Made by a program: the position numbers and the translations under genes. Of a stretch of DNA of 64,000 bases, positions 1-12,524 are shown piece after piece. Position 1 is the first letter of the stretch. The number at the start of each line of letters is the position of its first letter. The notes beneath the pieces are model-generated. The model had not been told where the DNA came from, did not search any database, and was given only the letters and a program-made list of their open reading frames with translations. Source of the DNA: Oscheius onirici. Its lineage: Eukaryota > Nematoda > Chromadorea > Rhabditida > Rhabditidae. The stretch spans positions 5,580,001 through 5,644,000 of the forward strand of contig OW051473.1 in NCBI GenBank assembly GCA_932521025.1, written 5' to 3'.

Positions 1-3000
1 GCCATTCCTCTAGCGACAAACAGTGTATCGCTCCTGTTCTCTGAGTCGGCTAAAAACAAGGCGTCAATAGGTGGACAAACATGGAAATGTACGTGAGCAA
101 GTTTTTCCGTTGCCGTGATAACCGTAATGGCAGTTGCAGACGTATTGGCCACCTTCTCCAGGAACGCATTCAGCATGAACGTCACAGATGGAACGATCAT
201 CCAAGCAAGATGCTGAAACTGTTTGTTTTGAGAACTGAACTAGCCATGCTTTGGGGATGGCAAACATTTCCATTTCCTTGGTAACCGGCGTTACACTTGC
301 ACTGATAGCCTCCAGTGGTTGGAGACTGAGTACAATGACCATGAACTGAGCAATCTGTACATCTAGGAGTGTCTGAAAGGTAAAATTAGATTTGCTTTCC
401 GAGTGCTTGTTGCCTTGAACATCACAGCGAGTGTGGCCATCTCCAACAGATCCGGGCTTACAGATACAGACATGGGTGTTCTGTTCTTGGTGGAATACAC
501 ATTGGGCATTGGCATGACACATTCGGGGATTAGTCTGACAGCTGCTGATTCCTCCATGAGGAACGCAATTTACTCCGTCGCCAGTGAAGCCGTGGATGCA
601 CTTGCAAACGTATGCGGTCTCCTCATTTCCATAGACGCATTCGGAGTTTTGATGACAAGCTCCAGGGTCATGAGGATTGCATTGATCTAATTAGTTCGAA
701 TTGTGAAAAAATGTTGCAAGATACCGGCAATGATACAAGAACGAACTCCGTCTCCTCTGAATCCAGGGAGACATTCACAAATGTACTCGTCTCCTACATC
801 TCCTACGACACAGTGAGCATTTCGGTGACAGTCTTGCTGTTCGCGGCAGGTCTGGTGACGAGCAGGAGTTCCTTCCCAATTTGTAGCTCCACTGTGAATC
901 TTGACACAGTTTGTTCCGTCTCCGGCAAATCCTTCATAGCACTCACAGTGGTATTTTCGATTATGAGAGTTATAGACGCATTGAGCATTAGGGTCACAGT
1001 TGTTGAGACGATCGCATCCAGGTTGTTCCACTGAAAATATGGTTGATTTTAACAACCGAAGTGACAGTACGAGGTGGTAGAGCAACTCCCAGATCTGTCT
1101 TGGTACAGTACTTTCCGTCGCCAGAGAATCCGGACTGACAGACACAACGGTAAAGACCTCCTTCATGAGTTCTTTCATAAACGCAATCGGCATTTTGATG
1201 ACAGTCACGGGTAACATCACATCCGGTTGACAGACTTCCGACAACTTTAAAAAACTTTTTCAAAACTACTAATGGATACTTTACCTTCGCCAGAACTTGG
1301 AGGTGAGCAATGAACTCCGTCTCCAACATAGGGCTCTGTGCAAGCACATCGGTAGTAGCCAAGTTGATGACTATACTGGCAGCTGCCCTTTTCAGAGCAT
1401 TCATCGTGAGAACGGCAGACCGTACCAATTGTACGGTCCTCTGTTGGTTGACGCTCTTCTTCATCTTCTAGAGAAGTGCAACGGATACCGTCTCCTTCGA
1501 ATCCAGCCTTACAGACACATTCCGACTGAAATTACCATGGTTTTCGTTTTGTATATCACTTACTCCTCCATTTCTAGCCGGCATGCACTCAGCATCTTGA
1601 TCACAAACTTGATCTCCACAAGGCTTTCCTCCACGATGTTGCAGATGTGCGTTGTGTTGTTGAGGTCGACTGGCTTCCTCCGGAGGTCCGCAATGTTGGA
1701 CTCCGTCTCCAACGTACCATCCACGACATTTGCAGATTCCATTAGGAGCACCAGGAGTAAAGGCACATTCTCCATATTGATGACATTGTTGATGAGACGT
1801 ACACTCTCTAGAGTTAAGACGAGCCGGACCAACTTCCACATATCCACCGGGCTGCTGCTGTTCTCCATGTTGATGGTTGTGATGATGCTGATGAATATTT
1901 TGTCCTTGATCGCCTGCAAAAAGTAAGTAAGATTCGCCTTGAATGGTTCCTACTCAAGCAATTGTGACCATCTCCACTGAATCCAGGATTGCATTCACAG
2001 GTGAATCCTCCAACCGTATTGGTGCAAGTAGCGTCTTGACTGCAAGTGTGATCACCGCGTTCACATTCGTTCAAATCTTAACAAATTTCTAATCAAAAGA
2101 GAAAATAAGCATACCTTCACACTTCCATCCAATATGGGAAGACGTGTCGTGAACAGCGGAAAATCCTTCGTGACATTCACACCGATAACTCTGTTCCCAA
2201 GATCGGCATCGCATGTGTTGTAAAGTACACTGATGACGGCCAGTGGAACAGACATCCTAAATATGAGTTAAACAGACCCTTGTCACCAACATACATTGTC
2301 GAGCTGTACAGGATAAACAGCTGGCTGTTGGGTCTGTCCATGTTGACGTCTTTCGAACACTGAACCCTGAGGTGGTTGAGCCGGCTGTGATGGAGATCCT
2401 TGAGCTTGAACGTAGTTGCGGGAAGCATATCTAATACATTTTAAGAGTACTAAGTGTTAAATTACCGAACGATTCCTTCGTTAGCATCGTAAGTTACATG
2501 AGCTCTTTTCACATGGAGAGTAGTGGTCAGATCTTTTTCAAACTGAAATCATAAACTGCCAAAAATATTTTGGTAACGTACTTCTCTGAATGGACATTCC
2601 TTGTAGTGAATCTGCTGATCAATAGTCATTCTCATGGTTCTTTCGGCACCGTTCTCTCGAAGAAGGATGTCCATTCCAGTATAGGAGCGAATCAAACCAG
2701 CGCTTTCACGCTTGTACTCTTCTTCGTAATCAGGAAAAACAACTTCAGTGTCGGGAGAGATGTCCGGAAGACTGCCAGAAATGAAGACCTGAAAAGGCAT
2801 CGGTATAAAAGGCAAGAAAAAACGCACGCTAGCTTTGAAGTAATGGTAAATATCACGGCCGGAGAACTCTTGCTTCACAGTCACGTAATAGCGGTCTCCT
2901 ATGTGAAGAGTAGCAGTTCTGTTGAAGAGACCTCCCGTCAGTTGGAATCCGTTGTAGACAGTTGAAGCTTGAACCTTAAATTACATCATTTTTAATGTTT

Positions 3001-4858
3001 GGAAAAATCATACCTCGGCAAAAAGCCATCCCATAACGGAGCCGATTGACTGAAGAAGCAGGAATGGTCCGCCGAGGTCAGTGGGAATTTTCGAAACTGC
3101 AGTATAAGCATTTCCATCAGTGGCAGTGATGAATGTATGAAGATCGGTTCTCTCGACCGCCTTTCCGTTGATGACTCCCTCGAAGAAGCCGGCAATCCTT
3201 TGAGGATCTCCCTTCTTCAGACACTCCTTTCCATTTCCATAGAATCCAGGTTGACAAGTGCAACAGAAACCTTGATCGTAGTCTCGGCAGATACCCTTGC
3301 TGTGGCAGGCAGCTTCTCCAGCGGCATCACACGAGCTGATACTGCCTCTTGGCTCGTATTCTAAAATTCGAGAAACCAGCTCTTTTGGCTGTTCGACCGA
3401 TTGTTCCACAGATTGGGTATTTCCTGGCTCTTGAATATCAACACGGTTTTGCGAGACATCGTCCGAACCAAGATCTTCTTCTTCCTCGCTCTCTTCTTCC
3501 TCGGAAACTCCTTCTTAAAAAGATTTTTTTAAATAAAGTTTAACCTAGACAAACCGGCACAAATACATCTAGAACAATCGCGATCATCAGTTAGAAGATT
3601 ACATCCTTCGGGACAATTATCCTTGTAAGGGTCAGCAGGACAATCAGCAGCTGTAATTCACACCGTAATCAAACAAGGATTAGTGTTTGAGCACACTCGT
3701 AAAATACGAATAAGAACATACGCGGAGTCTTTCTTTCCTGTCCATCATAGTCTGCATCGTAATTGTGGTACTCATAATCATCAGTGTTTTCCTTCGGATC
3801 TTCAAAAGAGGATCCGGAAATGCGGAAAGCAAAAGATGTTCCCTCGTTATTGTTAGACAGTCTGCATTAGCCATTTATAGTTTCAAAAAACTGCGGCACA
3901 AACCTAACAAGCTCTTTGACATCGGGTCCTCCACTGTTTACATTTGACTGATAAACTCCATGCTTTCCAGAAAAGCCGCTCTGAGCATAGATTCCACTGG
4001 AAGAAGACCAAGGCAGTTTTTGATACTGCATAAGGGCATAGGAAGTAGATCCATCGGAAACAACAGCCAATTGAAAGGTAGCCTTCTCGTTTGATTCTGC
4101 AGGTTCCACAGCGTCCCAAGTGATAATAATGCCTTGCAGACATTGAAACTCGGAACTGTCGGCAAAGAGCTTGTGAACATTGTCGCAAACAAGCCTTAGC
4201 GTGTGTCTGTCGGAAGATGTTGCCCTGAACTTTAATAGTTTACAACTCTTAACTGCTTATGAACCTATAATACACGCGTCCTTGTGCCACTGGTGCGTAA
4301 TAGACTGCAATGCTGTAACGTTCCATTTTTTGCAAAGGAGTAGAAGTTTCTAAAGACATATGATTTTCTGATAATCAACTGGTTTACCGGGTAATTTTTC
4401 ACCAAAACCAACGATTCCGTCCGACGAGATGTACAGTTCATTCTGAGACGTTTCCAGAAAAACAACCGGGATGTCGAGAGCCACTGCCCTTTGCTCAGTG
4501 GAGTATTCAAAGACCTGAAATGTTAACAGACGAGATTGACACTTCTGACATTCTTTTTTGTATTACAACCCCTGAGAGTATATGTCGTGCGCAAAAAATG
4601 ACCATCTCCCCCTTATCGTGAAAGATAACAGAAAAGCGCGGGCAAAACAGCTTTTCCACGACCGGACAAATATAGTGGTTTTCGTTGAATAGTAACAAAC
4701 GCAAAGAACACTTTTCTTCAAAGGTTTATTTTTCTTTGTTTGCGTGGGAAGCTTTGAAAAAACTGCTAGCCAACCTGATCTCCAAATGGTTCGCCGTAAT
4801 CGAACAACTGTGACTGGCCGGCTACTAAGACGGCCACCAGCGGCCAAAGTATGAGCAT
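1..4858 (-). CDS. nid-1: nidogen/entactin (C-terminus beyond left edge)
   Basis: Secreted basement-membrane linker protein binding laminin and collagen IV. I read 21 exons in consistent phase from ATG 4858 (exon 1 4858-4775, then 4514-4388, 4349-4265, 4224-3904, 3861-3722, 3650-3555, 3513-3014 and so on to 49-1), about 1,273 residues. Domain order: signal peptide ([15 protein letters not shown]), NIDO domain about 50-225, a Cys patch about 255-283, a Glu-rich linker, one EGF, a G2F beta-barrel about 380-594 ([35 protein letters not shown] are nidogen-typical), then twelve EGF-like repeats with GF.GDG signatures (one with calcium-binding DLNEC). The last partial exon reads DTLFVARGM, the entry to the LDL-receptor YWTD propeller, which lies outside the window. 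Two introns (413-373 and 249-213) appear to use GC donors. Identity rests on full domain order; symbol by homology. Confidence 0.93.
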
Positions 4859-6767
4859 TGTGCTGAAAATGGCTAATTATACAACGTGAAATTGAAAAAT
4901 GGAGAGAAAACTAAGAACAGACACAGCCTCTGCTATGACCTCGTTGATACTGAGTTAGGACAAGGGAGATAAGAGCCCAGACGACGCCACTGCGAACGCC
5001 AATCTATTCTTTGGCAGAGTGGGAGATAATTTGCAATAGTTTATGCGAATGTTACGATATGCCCCTGTGGTCCAATTGTGAAACTTGTGACAGGTTAATA
5101 GCCCTTTTTGTTTCGAAAACTGGAGATTTGAACGCGGAAGGGATCCCGTAACCGAGACTGAGAGGGCTGTAAACAGCGAGTAAACTCCAAGATGGGGAAA
5201 AGAAAGTACGAAAATGAAACACGATAATGGCAAACGATACTTTAGCTATGGCATCTGGCGACCACCCGTCGGTGTGAGGCGCGGAAGCTCTTTGCATCTC
5301 TGACCCCGAGCAACCTTTTTGATGTGCGCCGCGTCATCAGCATAAGTCTTTAACAACCTGCCAACCATTTTGCGCCATTTTCTGATACTATCGGAGTGTG
5401 GATGCGAACAATTAGTAGCGGAGCTGCTAACCGTGCGGTAGGGTCAGGGGTCGACAGGCTGCTGGCTGACATTTTATGACTCATTCCACCAAATCACCTC
5501 CTGGCGGAGCCAACCATCAACACCAAGGCAAATGGGCACCGCTTGTGCACAGTCGAATGACTCACGTCTGGAGAGTATTTCAAGCTAGATTGATATTGAT
5601 GATTCAAATGCTGCAGCAGCTTGTTGAGTACTTAATAATCGTGAAAACATCGACTTTATCAGACTGTACGGGACATATCAGAAAGTTGTAAGCAAAACAT
5701 ATACAGTTCGTTTGAAACCGTGAGGCTACCAGCGAAATCAAAATCGGAGGGATATCCGTCCTCTTTCTTCGATTAACTTTTTTGGCGCACATGTGTTAGA
5801 TCCAGTTGCAACTGTACTTTCGAATCGGGCAAAACGCAAAGTACAATTTTAATCGAGTTAGCATTTCACGAGTTTTGGCAAAGCGGAAGGAACGAAGCAA
5901 ATATGATATGTGCTGTGAGGTAGTCGCGCACCCAGGTATACACTGTTCTATCCAGGATCCTAGGTCATTTGTGGGCAGCTGTTCCGGGAACACCTGCCGT
6001 AACAAAACGGTACAGACGTCGTTTTGTCATTCAATATCCGCCATTTTGATGTGCCCCGGGATAGTGTAAATCACGTCCAGCAGATCTTTTTGTCCGGAAG
6101 CTGTTAAGGATGAAAATCGAAACGAGAAACCGTTTCTTCTTTATTTCCGCAACCCAACCGGTTTAGAGTGACCCTTACGGTAACTACATTTTAAATGGCG
6201 GTCATCAACTATTTTCTTTACCAGCGGAAGTAATCATTCGGCACTTCTTTACATTCAAAACACGTGGTAGCTAGCCTTCAAGTTGCATAACGTTACCAGC
6301 GTGAGGGCCTGAGACCAAAGCTTTCTCGAAGGATCGTATCGAATCGGAAATCATTGATTTGATAGCTGATGGATGGATGGACTTCAATCACGCCTCGTTC
6401 AATCATGACTGAAACGGTTTTGCCGAAAAAAATGGGACAAAGAAATAATTTATTCACATCTTTGGAATTATATTCACAGAATACACGTATTTGGCAGCAG
6501 TTTCCAGGGGATTTTGGGGAGTTGGGAGCCAGGAAAATGTGTTCATGGGTGTTCTTTCGAGAATCCACAGATCACAGGGGGCGAGGGAGGCATGTACACG
6601 AGCTAAGCTGCTACTGAGAAAGCAAGATCTGGCCGCAAAGCTACTCGTAGACGATATGTAAAGAGAGTTGTGAGTGTCTCTTCTTGTAGAGAAGAGCATT
6701 CAGAAGTCGGCTTACTTTCTTCTGAAGAACTTAGCCTTTCTGAAGTCGGAGACCTAAAAGAGTTTTG
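4859..6767. other. gene-free interval upstream of nidogen
   Basis: About 1.9 kb between the nidogen start and the C-type lectin stop. ORFs here lack splice-compatible neighbours, signal peptides or family motifs. It presumably holds the nidogen promoter and the lectin 3' UTR. I see no repeat or RNA gene. Confidence 0.6.
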
Positions 6768-7543
6768 TCAGCCTTGTTCAATCTTTGGGTTTACCTCATT
6801 GGTATCTTCGAAAGATGGGGATCCAGTAGCCTTCTTTTCGCAAACGGTCCAGGTCTTCTTCTTGCAACAAGACTGAAACCAGTCACCGCTCTTGTCCATC
6901 TTGATGCAACGTCGAGCTCTGTTCATGGCAGGACGGCTTCCGGTCTTCCAGTTCTCGAAACGGCCGAAAGGAGACTGGTCAGCGTTCACGTATACGGCGT
7001 TCTTTCCAAAGTAGGCAGCACCGGTCCAGATCTCGGAGTGTTGTGCCACCTCTACAAAAAAACAAGATTAGTTTCCGGAAGACAAGAGGGCAAGGTCAGC
7101 TAAGCAACGCTAGGTGGTCTCTAGACGGTTTCAACGAAAACCTTTTCGCAATTATCGCTAGTCCATCATCAATCTTTTGGGTCAGTCTAAAGGTTTAGGC
7201 TACTATCTTTTCGTGAAAAGGACTACTTAACGGTAAAGCGCGAGGTCACCGGAAAACTTACCGTGCACGAACTGGTTCTCCTCTGCGCTTTCAATTGATA
7301 CATGATGACCTCCCTGGAAGAGACATTTGAACTCGGCTACTGTCCACGGAAGGATGTCTTTCACAAGTTTGTAGCAGCTGTGAGTCCCAGGAAAATATTT
7401 CCAGTCGGAATCACCACAAGGGTTGGCGGAAGCCGCTGAAACCAAATGGTTCGTCAGGTGAAATGTGTGAGCTTCAAAAGACAAATGAGGAGTTAGAACT
7501 TACCGTATAAGACGGAAACCAAAATCAGAAGTGTTGCCTGCAT
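6768..7543 (-). CDS. secreted C-type lectin-domain protein
   Basis: Three exons, 7543-7504, 7435-7262 and 7051-6768, all in phase, giving 165 residues. Residues 1-14 form a signal peptide (MQATLLILVSVLYG). A C-type lectin fold follows: CGDSDWKYF.GTHSCYKLV, then WTVAEFKC..QGGHHVSIESAEENQFV, WTGAAYF in the WIGL position, FENWKTGSR, and a final CIKMDKSGDWFQSCCKKKTWTVCEKK. The sugar-specificity tripeptides EPN/QPD and the WND calcium motif are not evident, so calcium-dependent sugar binding is doubtful. Nematode lectins of this size are often secreted by intestine, epidermis or gland; the role here is inference. A TATAAAAG box lies about 55 nt upstream of the ATG. Confidence 0.9.
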
Positions 7544-7597
7544 GTTTTCCTTAAGACGTTGTGTAGTCCGGGATGTACGATTGAGCAGTAGGAACGT

Positions 7598-7605
7598 CCT
7601 TTTAT
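7598..7605 (-). promoter_or_regulatory. TATA box of the C-type lectin gene
   Basis: TATAAAAG on the minus strand, 55-62 nt upstream of the lectin ATG at 7543. The same octamer at similar spacing precedes two other secreted-protein genes in this window. Confidence 0.55.
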
Positions 7606-9955
7606 ACAGACTCCTTGCAGCGGAGGCGGGGTCAGACCGTTTCCGGTGCTATCGGAACACAAGAAGAGAGGCGATGGTGAGAAAGGAGAGCGTGGGCTGC
7701 ACGTGGGAGGGTACGAGGGTTAGTAATGGGACATCGGATTCAATGTGACTCAAAATGTCAAGGCTGAGAGTGGGAGTAAGTGGTTGATTACCGGAAAGTT
7801 ACCTCTTGAAGTGTCAAGAGTCTAGTCTGCAGACTACAGAAGAAGACTAAAGGTCAGCTAGCGTGTTAGCGTACAAGGTTCCACTAGTATCTTTTTGGAA
7901 AAATTGTAATTGCGTGCAAAACCGCTGAACTGTTCTGGAAGTACACAAAACCCACAATACAGTACTTTGAAAAGGGCTCTTGTTTGGTATTTGTCCATGT
8001 TGAATACTGTAGCCCATGGATGACATCGTTATTGTTTTTGAAGTACTGTCTCTTTTTCTTCCTGGCACTCAGACGACCATTCACTTTTGGTCTCCAGTCC
8101 CATTTGGTTTTTCTGATGCAAAATGACTGTCTGGAAAGGTTAGACGGCCAGTTCTTCATTTTCCGACGGAAAAGTCAACCCCGGTAACCATTAAATTGCC
8201 AAGGGGTTCCAAGGGGTTCAGTAAATCTTGTCCCGGTTTGAGCTTTTTCTACTGCACAACTGGTTCCAGTTCTTCGACATCGGCGACACCGGGACTCGTC
8301 CCTTTTTTGGCGGAAGAACCGAAAAATGAGGCGTCGATTAGTACTATCGCAACATTTGTGACACCCAGGTGAGTAGGCTTAGGCTTTTTCAAACTTTTTC
8401 ATTGATAGTGTGGCAATGATGAAGTGTGGATTGTCCGATTCCGCGACGGGTGGGTTTCACGACCTTGCTCAGCTGTCAAAACGTTGTGAAAACAGTAACT
8501 GATCTCTGAAAAGAAATCCTAAAAAGTTCTTGTTCTGAACTTTCAAGCAACCAGCTAAGAGAGAGAGAGAGTTTACACAGCTCTCTGCAACAACTGCGGC
8601 CGATTTTCACAAGTTATCACATCAAAGGTTCTTCGTGTGACAATCTAGTACGGAAGATGCCGTCCATCAGGGCGCAACCATTGAACGCGTTTTCTGCTCT
8701 CGACTTCCGGACCCGTTTGTTTACTACTTTAGAGACACGAATTTTTACAATTTACTCTGTCCTTGGTTGGAAAAAACTTTGGCGGAAAGCCATTTGGCCG
8801 TGGACCAACCAAGTGAAATTGATAGTCTTGGGAGTAAGCGCTAAGACCTTGGACTCCTACGAACGTGGTCAATTTAATTTCAGGTTGCGTCTGAAATGAT
8901 TGTAAAAAAATGTGACGGGCAAGGGCATGTTTACGACCTTAAAGTTCATTTTTAATTTTTCCTGGTTGTCCTTTTTTCGCGACGGCACAGTGACCTTTAC
9001 TGAAACATGGGACTGGACTGTTAAACATAATTTAACGACCGGGTGTGCCCCTTTATCGTATAGCGTATAACTTCCGCCTTTAAAAAAAACTTATAGAGAT
9101 CTTGAGTGCGAAAACTTGCCTACAGGGGGCGCTACTCATTATTTATCACAGCAAACAAGGAAGGTCTACAGACACGTTTTTGTGGATAAACTTCCTTGTA
9201 GAGAGCTTTCACTGGTATTTCCAGCAGCACAAGAACCAACCAAACAATCATATGACAGTATAAATTATTGCATTGTCAATCTTCCATCTCATAAGAAAAG
9301 CCGCGAAACATGATATTGGTTTTTGAAGACAAGCGGCTTGTCTTGAAAACAAGATCCATATACACTAGAGTTAAGTTAATCTTTTGTACAAGGACATGTT
9401 TATTTCGTCCCAAAAACATGAAGGGAATACATAAAAGTATTTCAAAACACGCATATCTCTTTCCCACCGGGATATACCAGCAGCGTATACGGTAAGCTTC
9501 TTCCGGTCACTTTAACCTATAAAATCTACGAAAACTGCACAGCGGTCATGTGTTTCTTCTTTACGACCCTCGAATAACGTATCGTTTGGCCATCCGCAAC
9601 CGGAAAGGAACTTCCCGCTCCGTTTTAACAGTCTACTTTCCCGATTTTACGATGCTTTTTAGTCACAAGCAGTACTTGAGTATACAGTTTCTCATGTCCT
9701 TGGTCTGAGTGAAATTTTGGTGTCATGAGAAAGTTGAACTGTGCGCCTGCTTTGCGTGGTCAGGAGTGCTCTCCACGCAAAAACTCGTCGGTCATTGTTT
9801 TAAAAGACATTAATCAGCAGATTTGCGCAACCTTTCTGTCCACTTCCGCTGCGGACCAGAATCTCAATCCTTTTTCTTTCAAAGGCGCTATCTATCGCTG
9901 TCTGTCATTGGCTTGTAAAGAAACGTCTGAGAGTTAACGAGTTTGAAAGCTTTTT
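7606..9955. other. gene-free interval
   Basis: About 2.3 kb without a gene model I can support. It contains a (GA)n run near 8561-8573 and a perfect 8-bp hairpin at 9326-9344. An 80-codon ORF on the plus strand at 8657-8899 has no signal peptide or recognisable motif and is left out. Confidence 0.55.
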
Positions 9956-11451
9956 TCAACGATTCCACTCTTGTTGGAGTAGATCTGATATGTGCTTTAA
10001 CCTCTCTAGTACGTCATCTGGCAAAGCATGAACGGATGAAAATCGCCGAAACGCTGCCTCTTCCTGTCTCTTGAACGAGATGCACTCATGGAGAGCAAGA
10101 TCCGATATCTCGCAAATGTCCATCAGCGGACGGAGGACAGTATGAACGTCGTTCAGCTGAAACACAAACAGGTTTCGTGCAAAACCGAACGCTCTTACCA
10201 AATCTTCAAAATATATTGGATCTAGGGCAAAGTACTTCAAGTTCCTCTGATGACTAATGTTCGCTCCCATTATCAGAGCTAGTGCAAATTCGGCAGGAGA
10301 CGTCGGACCAACATTTGTGACCGCTTCAAGTTCTGATTGCCTCCAGCCGAAAAAGTAGTCACAAAAAGCAGGAGAATAGGTCAAAAATCGACAAACCTTA
10401 AGAGATATATTAAATATGTAGATAAAACAACTACTGTTTCCAGCACCGGCAGTTGATCCGAATCATCCGCCACTAGTCGTTCTACACAATCCATAGAATC
10501 CCTCGTGGTGACAAAAACATGTTGAATAGACGGATACAAATGATGAATATATGGAATTATTTTCGAACAACATGATCTGAAACTGTAGATCTTATTTTAT
10601 AGAACAGCCTCACTTCGCCTTGAAGACTACAGTCTGACCCCGTTCAAAGTTCAAAAACGCTAGTCGCAGTGCCGCCCTTGTTATTGCCCGCATCTTTTCG
10701 ATTGAAACGCTATTGGATAAAATTGAAAGTGTGGTGAGAACTGGCGGCTCTCCAAGAACCTGAAAAAACTTTTCAAACTGATTAAGACCATACTACCTCT
10801 ATTGTTTTTAGAGATGCATCAGCTGATTGCAGTAGCTGAGCCGCCAATATGCCTCCACATGCTGGCAAAGAGTGCAGAAAAACTATTTTAGCTGAAATAC
10901 GTTCGTTATTTAGGAATGGTAAAAAAGCTACACTTCAAAGGAGCAAGATTTGCAGCTTTCGAGATAAATTCATCAACTGCTATCCTGGCTACCTTTTCTC
11001 CTTTGGAATGTAGCCAGTGGGTTTGATAAGGAACATTAAGAACATGCCCGGTTTCACCCTCAGCACCTTGCACCAAATACACGTATCGGTCTGATATGAA
11101 ATATATATGCCATCTAAATCCTTTTGCTAAACTGTCAATCGTCCTTCAAACCTGTAATCACAAATTTCTTCAAAAGTAGCAAAACCCTCATTGAATAGCA
11201 TGAAATCACTCTCGCGTGGAATGTCATTCGTGTCCAGTCGAAATCTGAATAGCCATTTATCAAAATCGCAGATCGGTGTCACACCTGGTGAGAATCGTGA
11301 AAATTTCAACAGGCCTTTGTTCGCTCAGTGTCAGCCGTCTCGTCAAAGCCAAAACATCTGATTCGAGTTGAACGACTGCTCGAACTAGACGATATAGAAT
11401 GTATAACAAAACATATAACAACATTTTAACTAGTGGATCAAATCGTTGCAT
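9956..11451 (-). CDS. predicted membrane-anchored sulfotransferase-like protein
   Basis: Seven exons in phase (11451-11285, 11244-11152, 11113-10932, 10891-10797, 10759-10614, 10576-10435, 10396-9956) give 421 residues; introns are about 38-40 nt. A TTTTCAG acceptor sits one base before the ATG, as expected for trans-splicing. Residues 9-26 (KMLLYVLLYILYRLVRAV) form a signal anchor, so the body would be lumenal or extracellular. Around 152-165, FLHSLPACGGILAAQLL resembles the P-loop-like PSB motif of sulfotransferases, and near 228, VVFKAKSCCSKIIPYI followed by HVFVTTRDSMDCVERL resembles the second PAPS-binding region (R...S). The rest is helical and unassigned. I recognise this layout from poorly studied invertebrate sulfotransferase-like families, but catalytic residues are degenerate. 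Existence of the gene is well supported; function is inference. Confidence 0.72.
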
Positions 11452-12524
11452 TCTGAAAATAAAGAGTTTTGAAACGGAGTAAGGAATGTAAAAGACAAAT
11501 CAAACTTGTTTTGGACAAAATGGGCTATGAATGCCAATTAGCATAGGAGAAGGAAGCGAAATGTCCCACGAGGAAAAGGAAGCTAAGTAGAGTGCCCTTG
11601 ACGCAGCTTGAGTGTTGATTTGCCTCTTGGAAGACATTGTCTTCTGGCGTTTTCCTTCTGTCTTACGTTCTATATAAGCTTAGAAGAGAGCTGAGAACGA
11701 AAATATGCAAAAATCAAAAGTGGAAAAGTGAGGGAGCATGTTCTCGCCTTTGGGCAAGTATTACGTCAATTAAGATGTAGAGATGTTGCAACGCGAGCAA
11801 AAGATGAGCGCTCAAAATCAAAAAGATAAGTTCAAGGAGAAGCAGAGAAGAGCCCTACCCTGATCCAAGTGGTGCTCACCAGAACAAACAAAGAGCATTG
11901 ATCGCAGCAGTGCAGATTTCTAGCGGCCGGATAAACATTCATGACCGCTTGAAAATTTGGAAACTTCCCATTGCCTCCTCCTTATCCCTTCTCTTCATTT
12001 TCAGCGTTCATTTCTAGACAAAACTAGAGCTTGTAAAAGAAGAGAATGTGTGGTTCCGCGGAAAAATCAACACTTGTATTGAACATAAAGAGGTAAAGAA
12101 CGTTTTCGAAATATGAAAACGGCCGTTATATTTTACGACAAAGGCGTAGTTTACAACTAAGCCCAGATGTCACAAAGGCAGGCGACATGTTCAGAAGGAG
12201 GAAAAGGTTTGCAAGGGGGCCTAAGGAAGAAGCGCGCCGTGAAGCACACTGGATATGTGATTAGAGCATGCGGAGAGAGTGAGGTTTGAAACGATAAATC
12301 AAATTTGCCACCTTTGGGAAGCAGAGCCATGGGGGCGGCATGCTTTATGTTTCTCGAGGAGAGTGAGACGAAGAGCAGCAGGCGATAGAACAAAGAACAA
12401 AATTAAGTAAGATGTTTATGCTAGTCAGTAGTATAGTTCGGCCATTGTTGTGGTGAATGCTGATCGCATCGAAAACGCAAACTGTAGGGTGGAAAACACT
12501 GCCAGAAAACTGTAGACAGCAATC
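11452..12524. other. gene-free interval
   Basis: About 1.07 kb between two minus-strand genes. It is A/G-rich in places. No supported coding exon, repeat or RNA gene. Confidence 0.6.

Noticed and set aside
1031-1053. 23-nt intron in nidogen (GTTAAA...TTTTCAG)
   Set aside because: Too short to splice; the donor at 1070 (CTC|GTACTG) gives a 40-nt intron and keeps the frame.
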